From positions 17,324,001 to 17,388,000 of the forward strand of contig CM071596.1 in the NCBI GenBank assembly GCA_036435485.1: a stretch of 64,000 nucleotides of DNA. Reading direction: 5' to 3'. The notes under the pieces are model-generated. The model saw only the letters and a list, made by a program, of their open reading frames with translations. It did no database searches and had not been told where the DNA came from. Positions within the stretch are counted from its first letter, which is position 1; each line of letters opens with the position of its first letter. Position numbers and translations under genes: made by a program. Source of the DNA: Saposhnikovia divaricata. Lineage: Eukaryota > Streptophyta > Magnoliopsida > Apiales > Apiaceae. Below are positions 33,948 through 46,102 of this stretch, one piece after another.

Positions 33948-34088
33948 TTAGCCTACATTTGTTATAGGCTACTTATCATTGTCATTTTCCTGAAACAAGC
34001 CATTCCGTGTTACCTACCTGAACCATTCCGTGCTCCAATGTCACCAGCAGCTTAACATTTGTATTTGAAAACGTGCTCTTTCTTTTTA

Positions 34089-34573
34089 GGGAAAATAAAT
34101 TATTTCGTTCTTCAACTTTATGCTGTTTTTGGTGTAGGTCCCTGAACTATGAAAAATAATATACGGATACCTAAACTTTTAAAATTTCTGATTGACATCC
34201 TTCCTTTCGCGGAATTAAGTGAAAATTTAACATGTTAATCTTCGAGTGATTATAAGAACATGGGTGGTGAAAGTTTTTAATTTCGAGTCCACTAACATAT
34301 GCAAATCTGCATATTTTAGTACGTTTTTTTTCATGTTCTTGAAATTAAAGTACAGATTTCTATATGTTAGTGAATTCGAAATCGAAAATTTTCACCACCC
34401 ATGTTCTTATAATCACTCGAAGATTAACATGTTAAATTTTCACTTCATTCCGCGAAAGGAAGGATGTCAATTAGAAATTTTAAAAGTTTAGGTATCCGTA
34501 TATTATTTTTCATAGTTCAAGGACCTAAACAAAAAACAGCATAAAGTTGAAGGACGAAATAATTTATTATCCC
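34089..34573. mobile_element. Mutator-like foldback MITE with 9-bp TSD
   Basis: Two arms of about 215 bp are almost perfect inverted copies around a spacer near 34310-34345. Ends are GGGAAAATAAATTATTTCG and, inward from the right, GGGATAATAAATTATTTCG. A perfect 9-bp duplication TTCTTTTTA flanks it (34080-34088 and 34574-34582), the length made by MULE transposases. It has no coding capacity; the ORFs inside are palindromic by-products. Confidence 0.92.
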
Positions 34574-35063
34574 TTCTTTTTAATCAAGACTGAGACTTCA
34601 TGCCACAACGTATATATATTTTTTTTGCCGGTCATTTTTTCCCATTTTTCTTGTAGCGTGCTGGCACACACATGTGGGACGGTGGGTTCTTGTTGTCGAG
34701 TTCTTGACCTACACAATCGTTCAGAGCATCTTCAAGAGGTTCTCTATTGTAGCTCTTAACTCAAAAAATGAGGAGAGAGATTAAAAATCAAGCTCCAAGA
34801 GACTCTTAGAGACTCTTTAAAAAGTTAAGAGCTTCTTCTCTCTCCTCTATTTTAGGAGCAACTAATAGCTCTTAACTTAATTTTTTGTTAGTAAAATAGT
34901 GGTTCTTCTCTCTCATCTATTGATTGTTTGTCCAAGTGGAATTGAAATATGAATAAAATATAAAATAAAGAGCCATAATAGAGAGCATTGTTGGAGTTGA
35001 CACACAAATCAATGTAATCAATATCAATATATTCCTAATGTCTGCTAGTATTGCATTTCGAAA

Positions 35064-36830
35064 ATTACTGCTTTTATCCTTCATTTTTTTAATCCTCTTT
35101 ATTTCTTTGATGCCCTTTTTTGTCATTACACAGGAAAATTACTATTTTTATCCTTCATTTTTTTAATCTTCTTTATTTCTTTGATGTCCCTTTTTGTTAT
35201 TACATAGCATTTGGAGCGACCCAATTTAGATTGGATGGTCCCAAATCTAAACCTATACTATTTTTTATCATTACACAGCATTTGGAGCGACCCAATTGGA
35301 TCGACCCAAATCTAAAGCTCTACTATTATCCTTCATTTTTTTTATTAATAATATAATTAATGATAATCAGCCGAGTGCCTTTTTTAATTAAAAGAAAATA
35401 CTTAAAATATCATATTTTCCAATCAATAATTTTTTTTCTCTCTAATCAGCATTTGGAGCGACCCAAATCTAAACCTCTACTATTATCCTTCATTTTTCTA
35501 TTAATAATATAATTAATGATAATTAGCTGATTGCCTTTTTCAATTAAAAGATGTTTAGTTATAATTGATGATATTACCTTTTATAAATACATAAAATATC
35601 ATATCTTCCAATCAATAATTTTTTTTCTCTAATTAAAACACGTTGACTTTTAATTTGAAACATAATATTGCAATAATTAATACATACCCAAAAATATGAC
35701 ATCATATCTTCTAACCACTAACAAAATATAATAAAAATTCGTATACAACGAATAATATCCGTTAGATTTTTAGTTAAAAATTAGAACTGTTAGATCTAAT
35801 TATTAAATATATTACATGATTAAATTTATTTACTAAATACATACCCAAAAATATGACTTCATATCTTCTAATCACTAACAAAATATAATAAAAATTAGTA
35901 TACAACGAATAATATCCGTTAGATTTTTAGTTAAAAATTAGAACTGTTAGATCTAATGATTAAATATATTACATGATTAAATTTATTTACTAAAATTTCA
36001 AAGTTCGAATTTTTATAAATACCTAAAATATCATATCTTCCGATCAATAATTTTTTTTTCTCTAATTAAAACACGTTGACTTTTAATTTAAAACATAATA
36101 TTGCAATAATTAATACATACAAAAAAATATGACATCATATCTTCTAACCACTAACAAAATATAATAAAAATTCGTATACAACGAATAATATCCGTTAAAT
36201 TTTTACTTAAAAATTAGAAATGTTATATCTAATGATTAAATATATTACATGATTAAATTTATTTACAAAATACATACCCAAAAATATGACATCATATCTT
36301 CTAACCACTAACAAAATAATATAAAAATTCGTATACAACGAATAATATCCGTTAAATTTTTAGTTAAAAATTAGAACCGTTAGATCTAATGATTAAATAT
36401 ATTACATAATTAAATTTATTTACTAAATACATACCCAAAAATATGACATCATATCTTTTAACCACTAACAAAATATAATAAAATTCGTATATACAACGAA
36501 TAATATCCGTTAGATTTTTAGTTAAAAATTAGAACTGTTAGATCTAATGATTAAATATATTACATGATTAAATTTATTTACTAAAATTTCAAGGTTCGAA
36601 TTCCGTCAGTGATACTATTATCCTTCATTTTCTTAATCTTATTTATTTCTTTGATGCCCTTTTTTACCATTGCATAGCATTTAGAGCGACCCAATTTAGA
36701 TTGGATCGACCCAAATCTAAACATATACTATTTTTTGTCATTACACAACATTTGGAAACCGAATTGGATCGACCCAAATCTAAATCTCTACTATTATCCT
36801 TTATTTTTTATCTTTCTTTATTTCTTTGAT
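35064..36830. repeat. Internal repeats of the large Helitron
   Basis: Two interleaved families. One is a T-rich module with ATCCTTCATTTTTTTAATC and CATTTGGAGCGACCCAA, recurring near 35067, 35152, 35277, 35450, 36613, 36735 and again about 37990. The other is a module of about 155 bp with AAAAATATGACATCATATC and CGAATAATATCCGTTA, recurring near 35690, 35847, 36122, 36277 and 36437. They appear to be amplified within the element. Confidence 0.8.
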
Positions 36831-38808
36831 GCTCCTTTTTGTCATTACCCAAATCTATCTCTGTCATTTTTCACCTTCAAGTCCAAGCCGCTCAAATCTT
36901 CACACTGCTGGATTTTGACGCATATTTGCACTTTTCAGATTTGAAAGCTGGGTTTTTCACCAAATTAACATCTCAACCCGAAGTAGGGATGGGTCATATA
37001 TGTTTGGTTCCGGTTTTTAATTTGGCCTTAAAAGTTAAGTTTTTATTGATTTCACAATATTAAAAATTAGACAGGATAATATTTTTTTGGTTTTGTTTTT
37101 GATTTGGCATTTAAGAGTTAAAGTTTTAATGAATTACCCGATGTTATAATAATATACAGGACACCAGAAAGGTACCTTTAAAATATTTGCTTGGCCTTTC
37201 AATTTTCGAATTTACATGTCATAATAACAAAGGTAGTTGGAAAGATTACCAGTTAATAACATTGGCACAGTACCGATACAAGAGGTAGCAAGGATGAAGG
37301 GCATACTAGAAATCGATCAAATAATTTATTTAAATGGCGGAATCCTACATGTCATGTGACATTTTAATTGGTTATGTATTTTAATTAAATGTAATGAACC
37401 ACTTTATATTTAAATTTAAATAAAAATATGTAGACAATCAGTTACAACCAATCATGATGTCACGTTACTTGCACCATGTTATTTGTAAATAATCTTGGGA
37501 CTCAATTTGATACTCTAGCATTATAGACATTATTTTGTTTTCAAGCAAGTTTATGTTCTTTATGGATTTGTTCAACTTAAGGTTCATCGGGTAGACATGC
37601 TACGTACCAGAAGGTCTTATGGAATAGCATACTTTTTATCGGATGTCTCCGAAGTGACTATGGAATAGCATACTTAAAAGCTCAGACCGACGGCACAAGC
37701 CTCGCCCTCTGGGTCAGGCAACATTGCTCTTATTTATGCTCTAAATATCTTCTTTACTCGCGTTCAATTTCACTTCATATATAATCTCATATTTAGCACT
37801 TTCACTTGAGCTCCACATTAAAATATAAAAGCACTAACTTTTCCCTTTTTCAGTTTAGTTGGCTTTTTGAGAGAGAAAAGGTAGTGGAAAATGTGATTGT
37901 TATAATTTGTAATCATACATTATTTGAAGATAAAAGTGAATAAGTGAGTTTCTTGCGGAGACCTGTGTTTTTGGTAAAGAGTATTATCCTTCATTTTTTT
38001 AATCTTCTTTATTTCTTTAATGCCCTTTTTTGTCATTACACGGCATTTGGAGCGACCCAAATTAGATTGAAACAAAAAAAATTCTATTATGATATTGTAC
38101 TTATTTTCAGTAATGCTGTAGTATTACGATTGCACCTCCAGCCTTTCTCTTCTCCTCCAGCTACATAATTTTAAATATTGAAAACAAAATACAATACAAG
38201 AAGAAGAAGTTTGCATTTATAAATATAGATTACAATCAGAGAGAGATGTTTAGTTACAGATAGACTACATAGCCACAACATAAGTGATAAAAAGAAAGAT
38301 GTTAGTTACAGATAGACTACATAGCAGCAACATAAGTGATGAAAAGAAAGATGGTCTACATGATGATCAAGCTAATAAAGTATTGAAGTAATTAACAAGC
38401 CTGAACCACAGAAGCAACTTCCATTTTATAGGTACTGTTTATCATAACGTGGGTAATGGGTTTATGTATTCCCATTAATTTTATTTTCGGTCACCCCTCT
38501 AAGTTGATCACAAAAAAATTAACAACCCATCAAAATAAGTAGTTTAAAAATATATTCAAATTCAAATTATTATATTCGTTTCAATAAAATAAAAATTCAA
38601 CAATTTCAGAAAGTGAGAGCCATGGTGAAAGACCTTAATTTGAATATAAACTATAAATCTACTAGAATATTTATCTGATATTTTGACTTGCTTATTTAAT
38701 TGTATAATTTATATATTTTTAATGAAAGAATCTATATTAATAATATATATACACTATATTTTCATACATGAATTTACTAATACAGTTTAATGGTCACGCT
38801 CTAGTGAG

Positions 38809-39085
38809 AATGAGAACAGTGAAAACACACATATTCACTACATTTCAAGCTATTTTAAAGGGCCCCGCTAGGGGTATCTTCACAAAAAAGTCTTATAATT
38901 CTACCCTCTATCCATTCATAAAAAAAATTAACAAAAAAAAATTAAAATGAGAACAGTGAGAACACACATATTCACTACATTTCAAGCTATTTTAAAGGGC
39001 CCCGCTAGGGGCATCTTCACAAAAAAGTCTTATAATTCTACCCTCTATCCATTCATAAAAAAATTAACAAAAAAAATTTAAAAAT
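38809..39085. repeat. 138-bp direct duplication inside the Helitron
   Basis: Two nearly identical tandem copies beginning AATGAGAACAGTGA, each holding GGGCCCCGCTAGGGG and a T-poor tail ending in an A-rich run. Confidence 0.9.
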
Positions 39086-39120
39086 TGCTTGAAATGTGGT
39101 CTCATTGTTCTCCAACATTT

Positions 39121-39164
39121 ACATATTATATTAACTATGAGGTCTCATAGTTAATATAATATGT
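39121..39164. repeat. Perfect 21-bp-arm palindrome
   Basis: Arms 39121-39141 and 39144-39164 are exact reverse complements with a GT spacer. The position is 394 bp from the Helitron 3' end. Confidence 0.95.
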
Positions 39165-39810
39165 TCTTGATATTAAATGAGGTTTAATGTTTTGGAATCA
39201 TTGGGGGTGAAGGGATTATCATTTCTGCATTTGAATAATGAAGACAATTTATTACTGTTTTCCATTAGAGAACAATATTTGTAAAAAAATTTATTACTTT
39301 TATTGCAGATTTTGATGGATTAAATAAATTTTCAACATTGTTAAAATAAAATTGTATGCTACTTTTTTATATAAATTTTAGCATATCATTATTTTATTAA
39401 ATACTTATATAACTATATAGAATATCTTTCTAAGAATTGATTATTTATATAATTGCATACAATATCTTTTTAAGAAATCAATCAATTTTGTTAAATTTTT
39501 GGTATTGTCATTTTAAATTAAATAAGATGCCGTGTACGAAGTACGGGCAAAATGCTAGTAACTTGCTAAGAGCTTAATTGTTTATAATATATTTAGGAGT
39601 GAGCTAAGAGACTCTTGGAGATGCTCTTAAGAGGTCAAGTCCAACGTTGTTCTTTCTTTCCCAAAAGAAAAGAGTTAATCATACAAAAAACCAATGAACT
39701 ATGTTATTGTAGCACTTTAACCATTAATGAATATTTTTGGCTTAAAACCACGACCAACTCCTTTTTATTATGAAAAATATAAGAAGCTTAACCATGGTTA
39801 TTAAATAATA

Positions 39811-40668
39811 GTGAAAATTAAATAATAGGTCCATGAACTATTCGTGTTTTATTTTATAGGTCTCTGAACAAAAGATTCCATATTTTGGGTCTCTAAACTT
39901 TTTTTTTTCTGATTTAAGTCCCTCCGTCATCAAGATTCTAACGGACGTTAGAATCTTGACGGTGTGTCACTGACGTGGCATACAAATTTCTGGTTTAAAT
40001 CCCTGAACTTTTCCATTTTTTGGTTTAGGTCCTTAAACATAAAAATTTCAAATTTCAAATTTCAAATTTTAAACATAAAATTTTTAAAAATAAATCTAAA
40101 CATGATTATCGTTTATTTTTAAAATAAACATGATTATCGTTTAAAACACTTCAATGGTTGACATACTTATAAAGCGTATATCCATATTCATGATTCAATT
40201 TTATGTCCAATTTTTATGTTTAAAATTTAAATTATTATGTTCAATTTTTATGTTTAAAATTTAAAATTTTATGTTCAGCTTTTATGTTCAATTTCATATA
40301 TTCATTTTTTATGTTTAAAATTTTATATACATTTTTTATGTTCAGTTTTTATGTTTAAAGTATAAATTTTTATGTTTAAAATTTAAAAATATTCAATTAT
40401 TTTGTCCCTAAAATTTAAAATTTTATTTTTTAAGGACCTAAATCAAAAAATAGAAAGGTTCAGGGACTTAAACCAAAAATTTGTTTTCCATAACTGTGAC
40501 ACGTCATCAAGATTCATAACTGGTTCATAACGGACGTTAGAATCTTTTTGACGGAGGGACTTGAATCAAAAAAAGAAATAGTTCAAGGACCCGAAATACG
40601 GAATCTTTTGTTCAGGGATCTAGACAATAAAACACGAATAGTTCAGGGACCTATTATTTAATTTTCCC
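39811..40668. mobile_element. Mutator-like foldback MITE with 9-bp TSD
   Basis: Long imperfect inverted arms of roughly 200-260 bp carry GGTCCNTGAACTATTCGTG and GACGGAGGGACTT-type blocks. They flank an AT-rich core with repeated TTTATGTTTAAAATT. Termini are GTGAAAATTA and GGGAAAATTA. A perfect 9-bp TSD TAAATAATA lies at 39802-39810 and 40669-40677. Non-coding. Confidence 0.9.
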
Positions 40669-40774
40669 TAAATAATAATATCAGACATGGCACAATAAAA
40701 TAAAATTAAAAAACAGGTGATATATGCATGTATGCCAGGTGTGTATAATACTATTTACTTAACCTTAAAATATA

Positions 40775-41556
40775 GAGTTTATTGCAGTTTATACGTAACC
40801 CATGACTTTGGGAGAAATACACTTAAATACTCAAACTTTGTTTCATGGCAGTCTTTGGGAGAAATACACTTAAATACTCAAACTTTGTTTCATGGCAGTT
40901 GAGTACCAAAACTTCTTTTTCAGTTTCAGTTTGCACCCTTTTCCCTTATTTGGCTGTTAACGTTAAAAAAATAGAAGGGTATTTTCGTAATTACATTATA
41001 AAATTTTTGGTTTTACATTAAAAAATTACTTATAATTTGATTTAATTGCATAAAATATTATATTGTTCGAATATTAATACGTTGTGCTATATTTAATTAT
41101 AAGAATTTTAATATCATATTCTAGCCTTATGACTATACATTTTATTTAATTTTAAAATTTTTGAATAAAATAATCTTAAATTGCATAATATTATTTCTAT
41201 GAAAAAAATAATAATTTACAATTGTATCATCACATTATTCAATTAAATCAAGAAGTGCATAAATTTTTTCAAATAAAAAGGAATGTATTTATTAATATAA
41301 AATTAAATTATAATATTTTTATGTAAAATCAATTTTTTATTTCATTTTAAATGAACATATTTATTAATAAAATGACTAAAATACCCCTTCCATTTAACGG
41401 CATTTTAACTAAATCACGCTCATGGATTGCAAATTGAAAGAGAAATAGAAGTATAGAAGGGTGGACTGCCACGAAACAAAGTTTGGGTACTTAAGTAAGT
41501 TTGAGTACTTAAGTGTATTTCTCCCAAAGTTATGAGTTACAAACTGCAATAAACTC
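40775..41556. mobile_element. Mutator-like foldback MITE with 9-bp TSD
   Basis: Inverted arms begin GAGTTTATTGCAGTTT at both ends. The left arm contains an internal tandem duplication (about 46 bp) with CTTTGGGAGAAATACACTT, CAAACTTTGTTTCATGGCAG. A perfect TSD TAAAATATA lies at 40766-40774 and 41557-41565. The core is AT-rich and non-coding. Confidence 0.9.
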
Positions 41557-41565
41557 TAAAATATA

Positions 41566-41801
41566 CTCCCTCTGTTTTGAAATATACGTCGTTTGATTTT
41601 TTGGCACACATTTCCAAGTCTTTTGACCGCATAATTAAAATCATTATTTTTAAAATTTTCTTTTTGTAAATTATAATATAAATCACATACTTTTATTTAA
41701 AAATAAGAAAATTTTAAAAATAATAATTTTAACTATGCGGTCAAAAGACTTAGAAATGTGTGCCAAAAAGTCAAACGACCTATATTTAAAAACGGAGGGA
41801 G
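41566..41801. mobile_element. Stowaway MITE (Tc1/mariner type)
   Basis: Ends CTCCCTCTGTTTTGAAATA and, inverted, CTCCCTCCGTTTTTAAATA flank 236 bp with TA at both borders (41564-41565, 41802-41803). The two halves pair along almost their full length (GCGGTCAAAAGACTT blocks). It sits directly against the TSD of the preceding MITE, so it used a TA inside that duplication. Confidence 0.93.
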
Positions 41802-42572
41802 TATTATAGACTTGACCCGACCCATTTTAGACAAATTTAGGTTCACGTTATAAACACCGTTTACCGTACAATCAATCTGTAATGTGCCTCTTCACTCTTG
41901 AGACTTCATTACATAACTTGATTCAAAACATTTTCTATTGATGAAACCAATGCAAATTTGACGTCATCTCTCTCTCTCTCTGGTACAGAACAATCTCATT
42001 ATATATTCCTTAAAGATATGGACTCATGAGAGTTCAGGCAATTTAGAATATGAAATATGCTATAATCATTAAGGATTAAGAGTAGAAACGATTATACCTT
42101 TGTAGTCGACCATGAATAACACTTACCATCACCAGAAGGAGTGAATTTTTATGAACAGTAAGAGTAAGATACACTCACTCATGAAATAGCTGCATAGGTT
42201 AGTCATCACATATATGAAGAATAGTAATAAAACGAGACATGACATAAGTCATTTAGTTGACAGGATAGGATTATATTACAAGTGAAAATTTGTTCGCATT
42301 AATCACTGTGGTTCAATGATTAATTAGAACAGATTCCTAAACCTGTTCATACAAACTATCAGAAGTACACACACTTCTGATTTCCAACAACCGAAGTTTA
42401 ACCATATTACAAGTCATCAACTGAAAGTACACATTGCAAGCAAACTTACATCTAAGCCTAAACAGGCTTACATCATTATCAAAACACAACAGCATATCAG
42501 AAAAGTATTGAAAACAAAGCAGCAAAAGTATATCAGAACCAGCAAAAGTTACACAGATCACATAAGCAGAGA
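41802..42572. other. Spacer
   Basis: No supported gene. A short (TC)n run is near 41969-41981. The ORF at 42337-42561 shows no domain and may be trailer sequence of the minus-strand ORF that follows. Confidence 0.45.
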
Positions 42573-44032
42573 TTATCCAGCAGCATTTTCCACAGCAGCC
42601 ACAAAACCCAATTCACCAACAAGATCAGGTAAACCATTTTCATCAAGACCACCTAGACCAACATTCACAGCATCTAACTCATTCATCATGACCATATCAT
42701 CTACCAACTGAACTTGATAAGAGTTTACGATTTCCATATCTCTAGCACCATTCTGTCCTAGGGTAGATGCAGCAAGGCCTTCAATGAACCCTAATCTAGC
42801 CTTAATTTCCTCATTCTCAGATTTCAATCTCCTAATTTCTAGGTTTTGTTCTTTAATTAACATCTGAACACAGTTATAATCAGCTAGATAGATATTTTTT
42901 TCATGTATAACCCTAGGGAGAACAGTGGGAATGGGTGCTTGAGGTTCACAGTACATTAATGGTACTTTTGCTCTAACATGAATAGGATTGATATGAGAAT
43001 CAGCAATGAGGGTAGAGTTTGTGGGCATGTTGATGTGAAAGATATCAAATATAGAAGCAAGCAACAGACCATAAGGCATGTAGTCAATTAGATTTGCATT
43101 TATCATGTTAACAGAATGACATAAGAAATGCTAAACTTGGTCTTATTGAAACTAATCAAAAAGAGCACCTTAATGTCAAAGAAATCAAAGTACTTACTTT
43201 GATTAGGTTTTGGGATGATGTTAGCTCTAAGAATTAAATCAAGAAGTTGAAACTTTGGTGAGAAATGTTTGTAGTGGATACCACAGTTGTTATCACATAG
43301 ACCTAATGGAACATCTGAATCACACAGAACACACAACATGGAATTAAACTCACCCTTGTTAAACATGAAGTAAGAGTAAATGTCTAAACAAGGTTCATCA
43401 GTTAGGACAGCAGGAAGATGCAATGCTTTGTTGATGGTTTTATGATCTATCATTATAGGTTTCTTATCGACCACAGTAGTGAAGTGCAAGATACCATTTA
43501 GACCTTTAGTAATTCTCATATTCAAGTAGAACTCACCCATCTTGTTAACACAATATCGTTTTCCTAGATGACAAACCAGCCCTTCCCACCTAGCTGCCTT
43601 CACAATATCATCCACTTCTCCATGGACTTGGGTGTTAATGCCAGGTTGTATGTTCTTCATCATCTCAAGGTATTTATTTGAGTCAGAAGGGTTTATAAGG
43701 TTAGGGTGTGAGGATGTTTCTGGAATTGGATTAGGTATTGGCTGAGGGTTGTATTTTCTTGTGTAGACCTTTGGTCAGAATGGCTTTCTTGGTCTGGGGT
43801 TACTTGGATTTGGTGCTTGAAACTTTGAACTCTGATAAAAGGGTATGGAGGTGCTTTTGAAACCTCTTCTAGGTTTTCTGTTGGCTCTTAAGTTTTGGAG
43901 TCTTGGTGGAATCACTCTAAAAGAGGAGTTCCTAGAGTGAATGAATTGATTATTTTCCATGTTTTCTAGGAGTGAGGGGTTTTCATAGTGGTGTTTGTTT
44001 TTAGAGTTTGAAGGAATTTGAGTGAAGTCCAT
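42573..44032 (-). pseudogene. Plant-transposon-type extra ORF with own TATA box (one stop, one frameshift)
   Basis: Starts at ATG 44032-44030. The first 85 codons (MDFTQIPSNSKNK, basic QNLRANRKPRRGFK) end at a TGA at 43775-43777. The same frame resumes and runs to 43103 with ARWEGLVCHLGKRYCVNKM, NKALHLPAVLTDEP and an LLDLILRANIIPK helix. A one-base shift near 43110-43120 leads to 43106-42573 with DYMPYGLLLASIF, then a coiled coil (LIKEQNLEIRRLKSENEEIKA) and an acidic tail. The order of a LHLP-type motif, a helical PYG block and a C-terminal coiled coil resembles the putative plant transposon protein family found in Ty3 extra ORFs; this is from memory, not a search. No parent element could be delimited. 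Intact length would be about 485 residues. Confidence 0.6.
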
Positions 44033-44097
44033 GATGCAGTGGAGTGATATTATACACAGCAAGTAGGTGTTATTATATGCAAAGACACATAGAGAGC

Positions 44098-44105
44098 TAT
44101 TTATA
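44098..44105 (-). promoter_or_regulatory. TATA box upstream of the 44032 ORF
   Basis: TATAAATA on the minus strand, 66 bp upstream of the ATG, a spacing compatible with a short leader. Confidence 0.5.
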
Positions 44106-46102
44106 AGCAAATACATAATTTTGAAAAATTTTACTGTTGTATGAACAGTGAATGTGAAAAGCATGCTGATTTTGAAAGCTGAGTTTTTCAAAAAAAAATT
44201 GAGAAATCCAAAATAAGGACACAAATGCAGGCATGTATAGTTCGGATAATGCATGCATATAGCTGTATTTAGAAGAATAAAAGCATAAGGAATGTATTAA
44301 ATATGTAGAAGCATGCAGTGAAGGACAGTGTAGTTAATGCATAGAAGCCACATATAGGAGACATGCAAGTTGGAAGTTGTGCACAGCACCAACAGAAAGG
44401 ACTTATGGCCCACAATGAGGTCATGAAGTTTGAAAAACTGAATGCAGGTTTTATGTAAGAGAATGCAATACCATAAATGAATGTACTCATGATTGATATG
44501 ACTGTGACATCTTGCAAAAGTTCTGTCAGGATCTTTGGAAGTCAACAAGTCTCTTTTATGCAAACTAGACACCAAACAATGTGAAAAAAAAAAATGCACA
44601 GAAATAGACTAACTCTCAACAATTAGTACATGTAACATGTAAGCACACTACAGCAACCAAATTTGGACCAAAGATAAGTCATGTAACACATACAATCATC
44701 ATTTAACTATTTTGTAACAGAAAATTTAATAAACTGCACACATAATTTCCTAATTCTTAAGTGGCCAATCACACCAGTGATCCAGATACTGGGATTCTCT
44801 AAAGGATTCCCAGCCAGGTCTTAGTGTGAGGGCTAGTGTGTGCAGTGTATTCACTTATCTACACATTTATGATTTATCCAAAATATATGTTCCTATACAG
44901 AATTTATGATAAACGTTCCACAGATAATTAGCACAAGACAAGTCACACACCACAGATCACACAATCTGAATTACTCAACATATATCATCAAGGTACATTT
45001 TTATGGATCAAGGATAACAGCAATGAAGCACATGGGTCAAGATTCAAATTTTGAGTCAGAAATCTTTACAAGTATCAAGATAGATAGCTGTAGGGTTCAG
45101 GCATAGACATTTCCATGTAAAAGTAATGAAATTTTTAACCATACATCAAACACACTACACATCTTTAATTACCAGTTCACATATGGAATATATCATTTAG
45201 AAAGATGCATTCATAGACAGACCTTATCACACAACTACTTCAATAATAATCAGTTAACATTTTGATGAGGCAAGTATATTTAATTTCAAAATAGTTTCCA
45301 AGTATTATATTCATAATCAACAACCTTCATATCAAGATATATCTAATTTCAAAAGATATCAGGATCTCCAATTAGATATGATTTCAGCAATACAAGTCAC
45401 AAATTAGAGACATACATAGATCACTTAGGGCTTCAAAATTATCTCAAAACACTGTCATTCATATCAGACTCAATTCATCGGGAATTAGGAACCATTTAAT
45501 CCATGATTAAACAATCAAAGAGTACACAGAGTTTTGGCAAGGTACATCAGAATTGTCCAGTTTTAAAGACATCAACATAGTCAAGACATGAGACTACTAC
45601 TCTTATTTCCATCCCTCATTTTGACTACATATGACTCACTATTATACTCATAATATACGTTTCAATTCATTACACATAGTGACAATTAATTTAACATTAC
45701 CCGAACTCACATCAAATTTTAACAGACATTACAGGTGTTATCATATTTATATGATGAATTAAAGAGACAAGTAACCATGCCATATTATCAGTTAACATAG
45801 TTATGTGGACCAAATAGATTAGTTTAAGCTATACAAATCAGAACACATACTTCAACCCACGATTATCTAACACATCAAACTTCAGAGATTTTAACTCGAC
45901 TATCATCATTAAAAGATCATATCCAGCTCGTATAAACACTGATTGACTGGAACACATGGAACTTAAATACTCAGGTTCAACAAATCACCATAGATAGATT
46001 CAACAATTTGCATCTCATCAATCAACCACGTATATTTATTCAACTAAGGTCAAATTCTTACCAGATCCAAGGAACCAAGCCCAGTTCCATGGTCTTACCT
46101 GG
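44106..46102. other. AT-rich region of unknown nature
   Basis: No ORF with a recognisable domain and no LTR pair found. Its even A/C-rich, T-moderate composition on the plus strand differs from the neighbouring spacer and may be untranslated retrotransposon sequence. This is inference only. Confidence 0.3.

Larger units (their letters stand above)
35018..39558 (+). mobile_element. Helitron (4.5 kb, non-autonomous) nested in a MITE
   Basis: It starts TCAATATCAATATATTCC after A35017 and ends with CTAG at 39555-39558 before T39559. A hairpin CCGTGTACGAAGTACGGG lies 7 bp upstream of CTAG. These are the classical Helitron ends in an A/T target. The exact insertion point is confirmed by the MITE paralogue, whose undisturbed sequence reads AATGTAATAACTTGC across the junction. 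No Rep/helicase ORF is present. The interior consists largely of internal repeats (35064-36600, about 37990, 38809-39085) and a perfect palindrome (39121-39164). Confidence 0.88.
34724..39626. mobile_element. MITE copy split by a Helitron
   Basis: The left piece is 34724-35017 (starting GAGCATCTTCAAGAG) and the right piece is 39559-39626 (ending GACTCTTGGAGATGCTC). Removing 35018-39558 restores continuity with the uninterrupted copy at about 33590-33947. The family is unassigned; the 3-bp flanks (TCA and TTA) do not form a clean TSD. Confidence 0.75.

Noticed and set aside
34246..34491. 81-codon ORF in the foldback MITE
   Set aside because: It spans the palindrome and is an artefact of the inverted arms.
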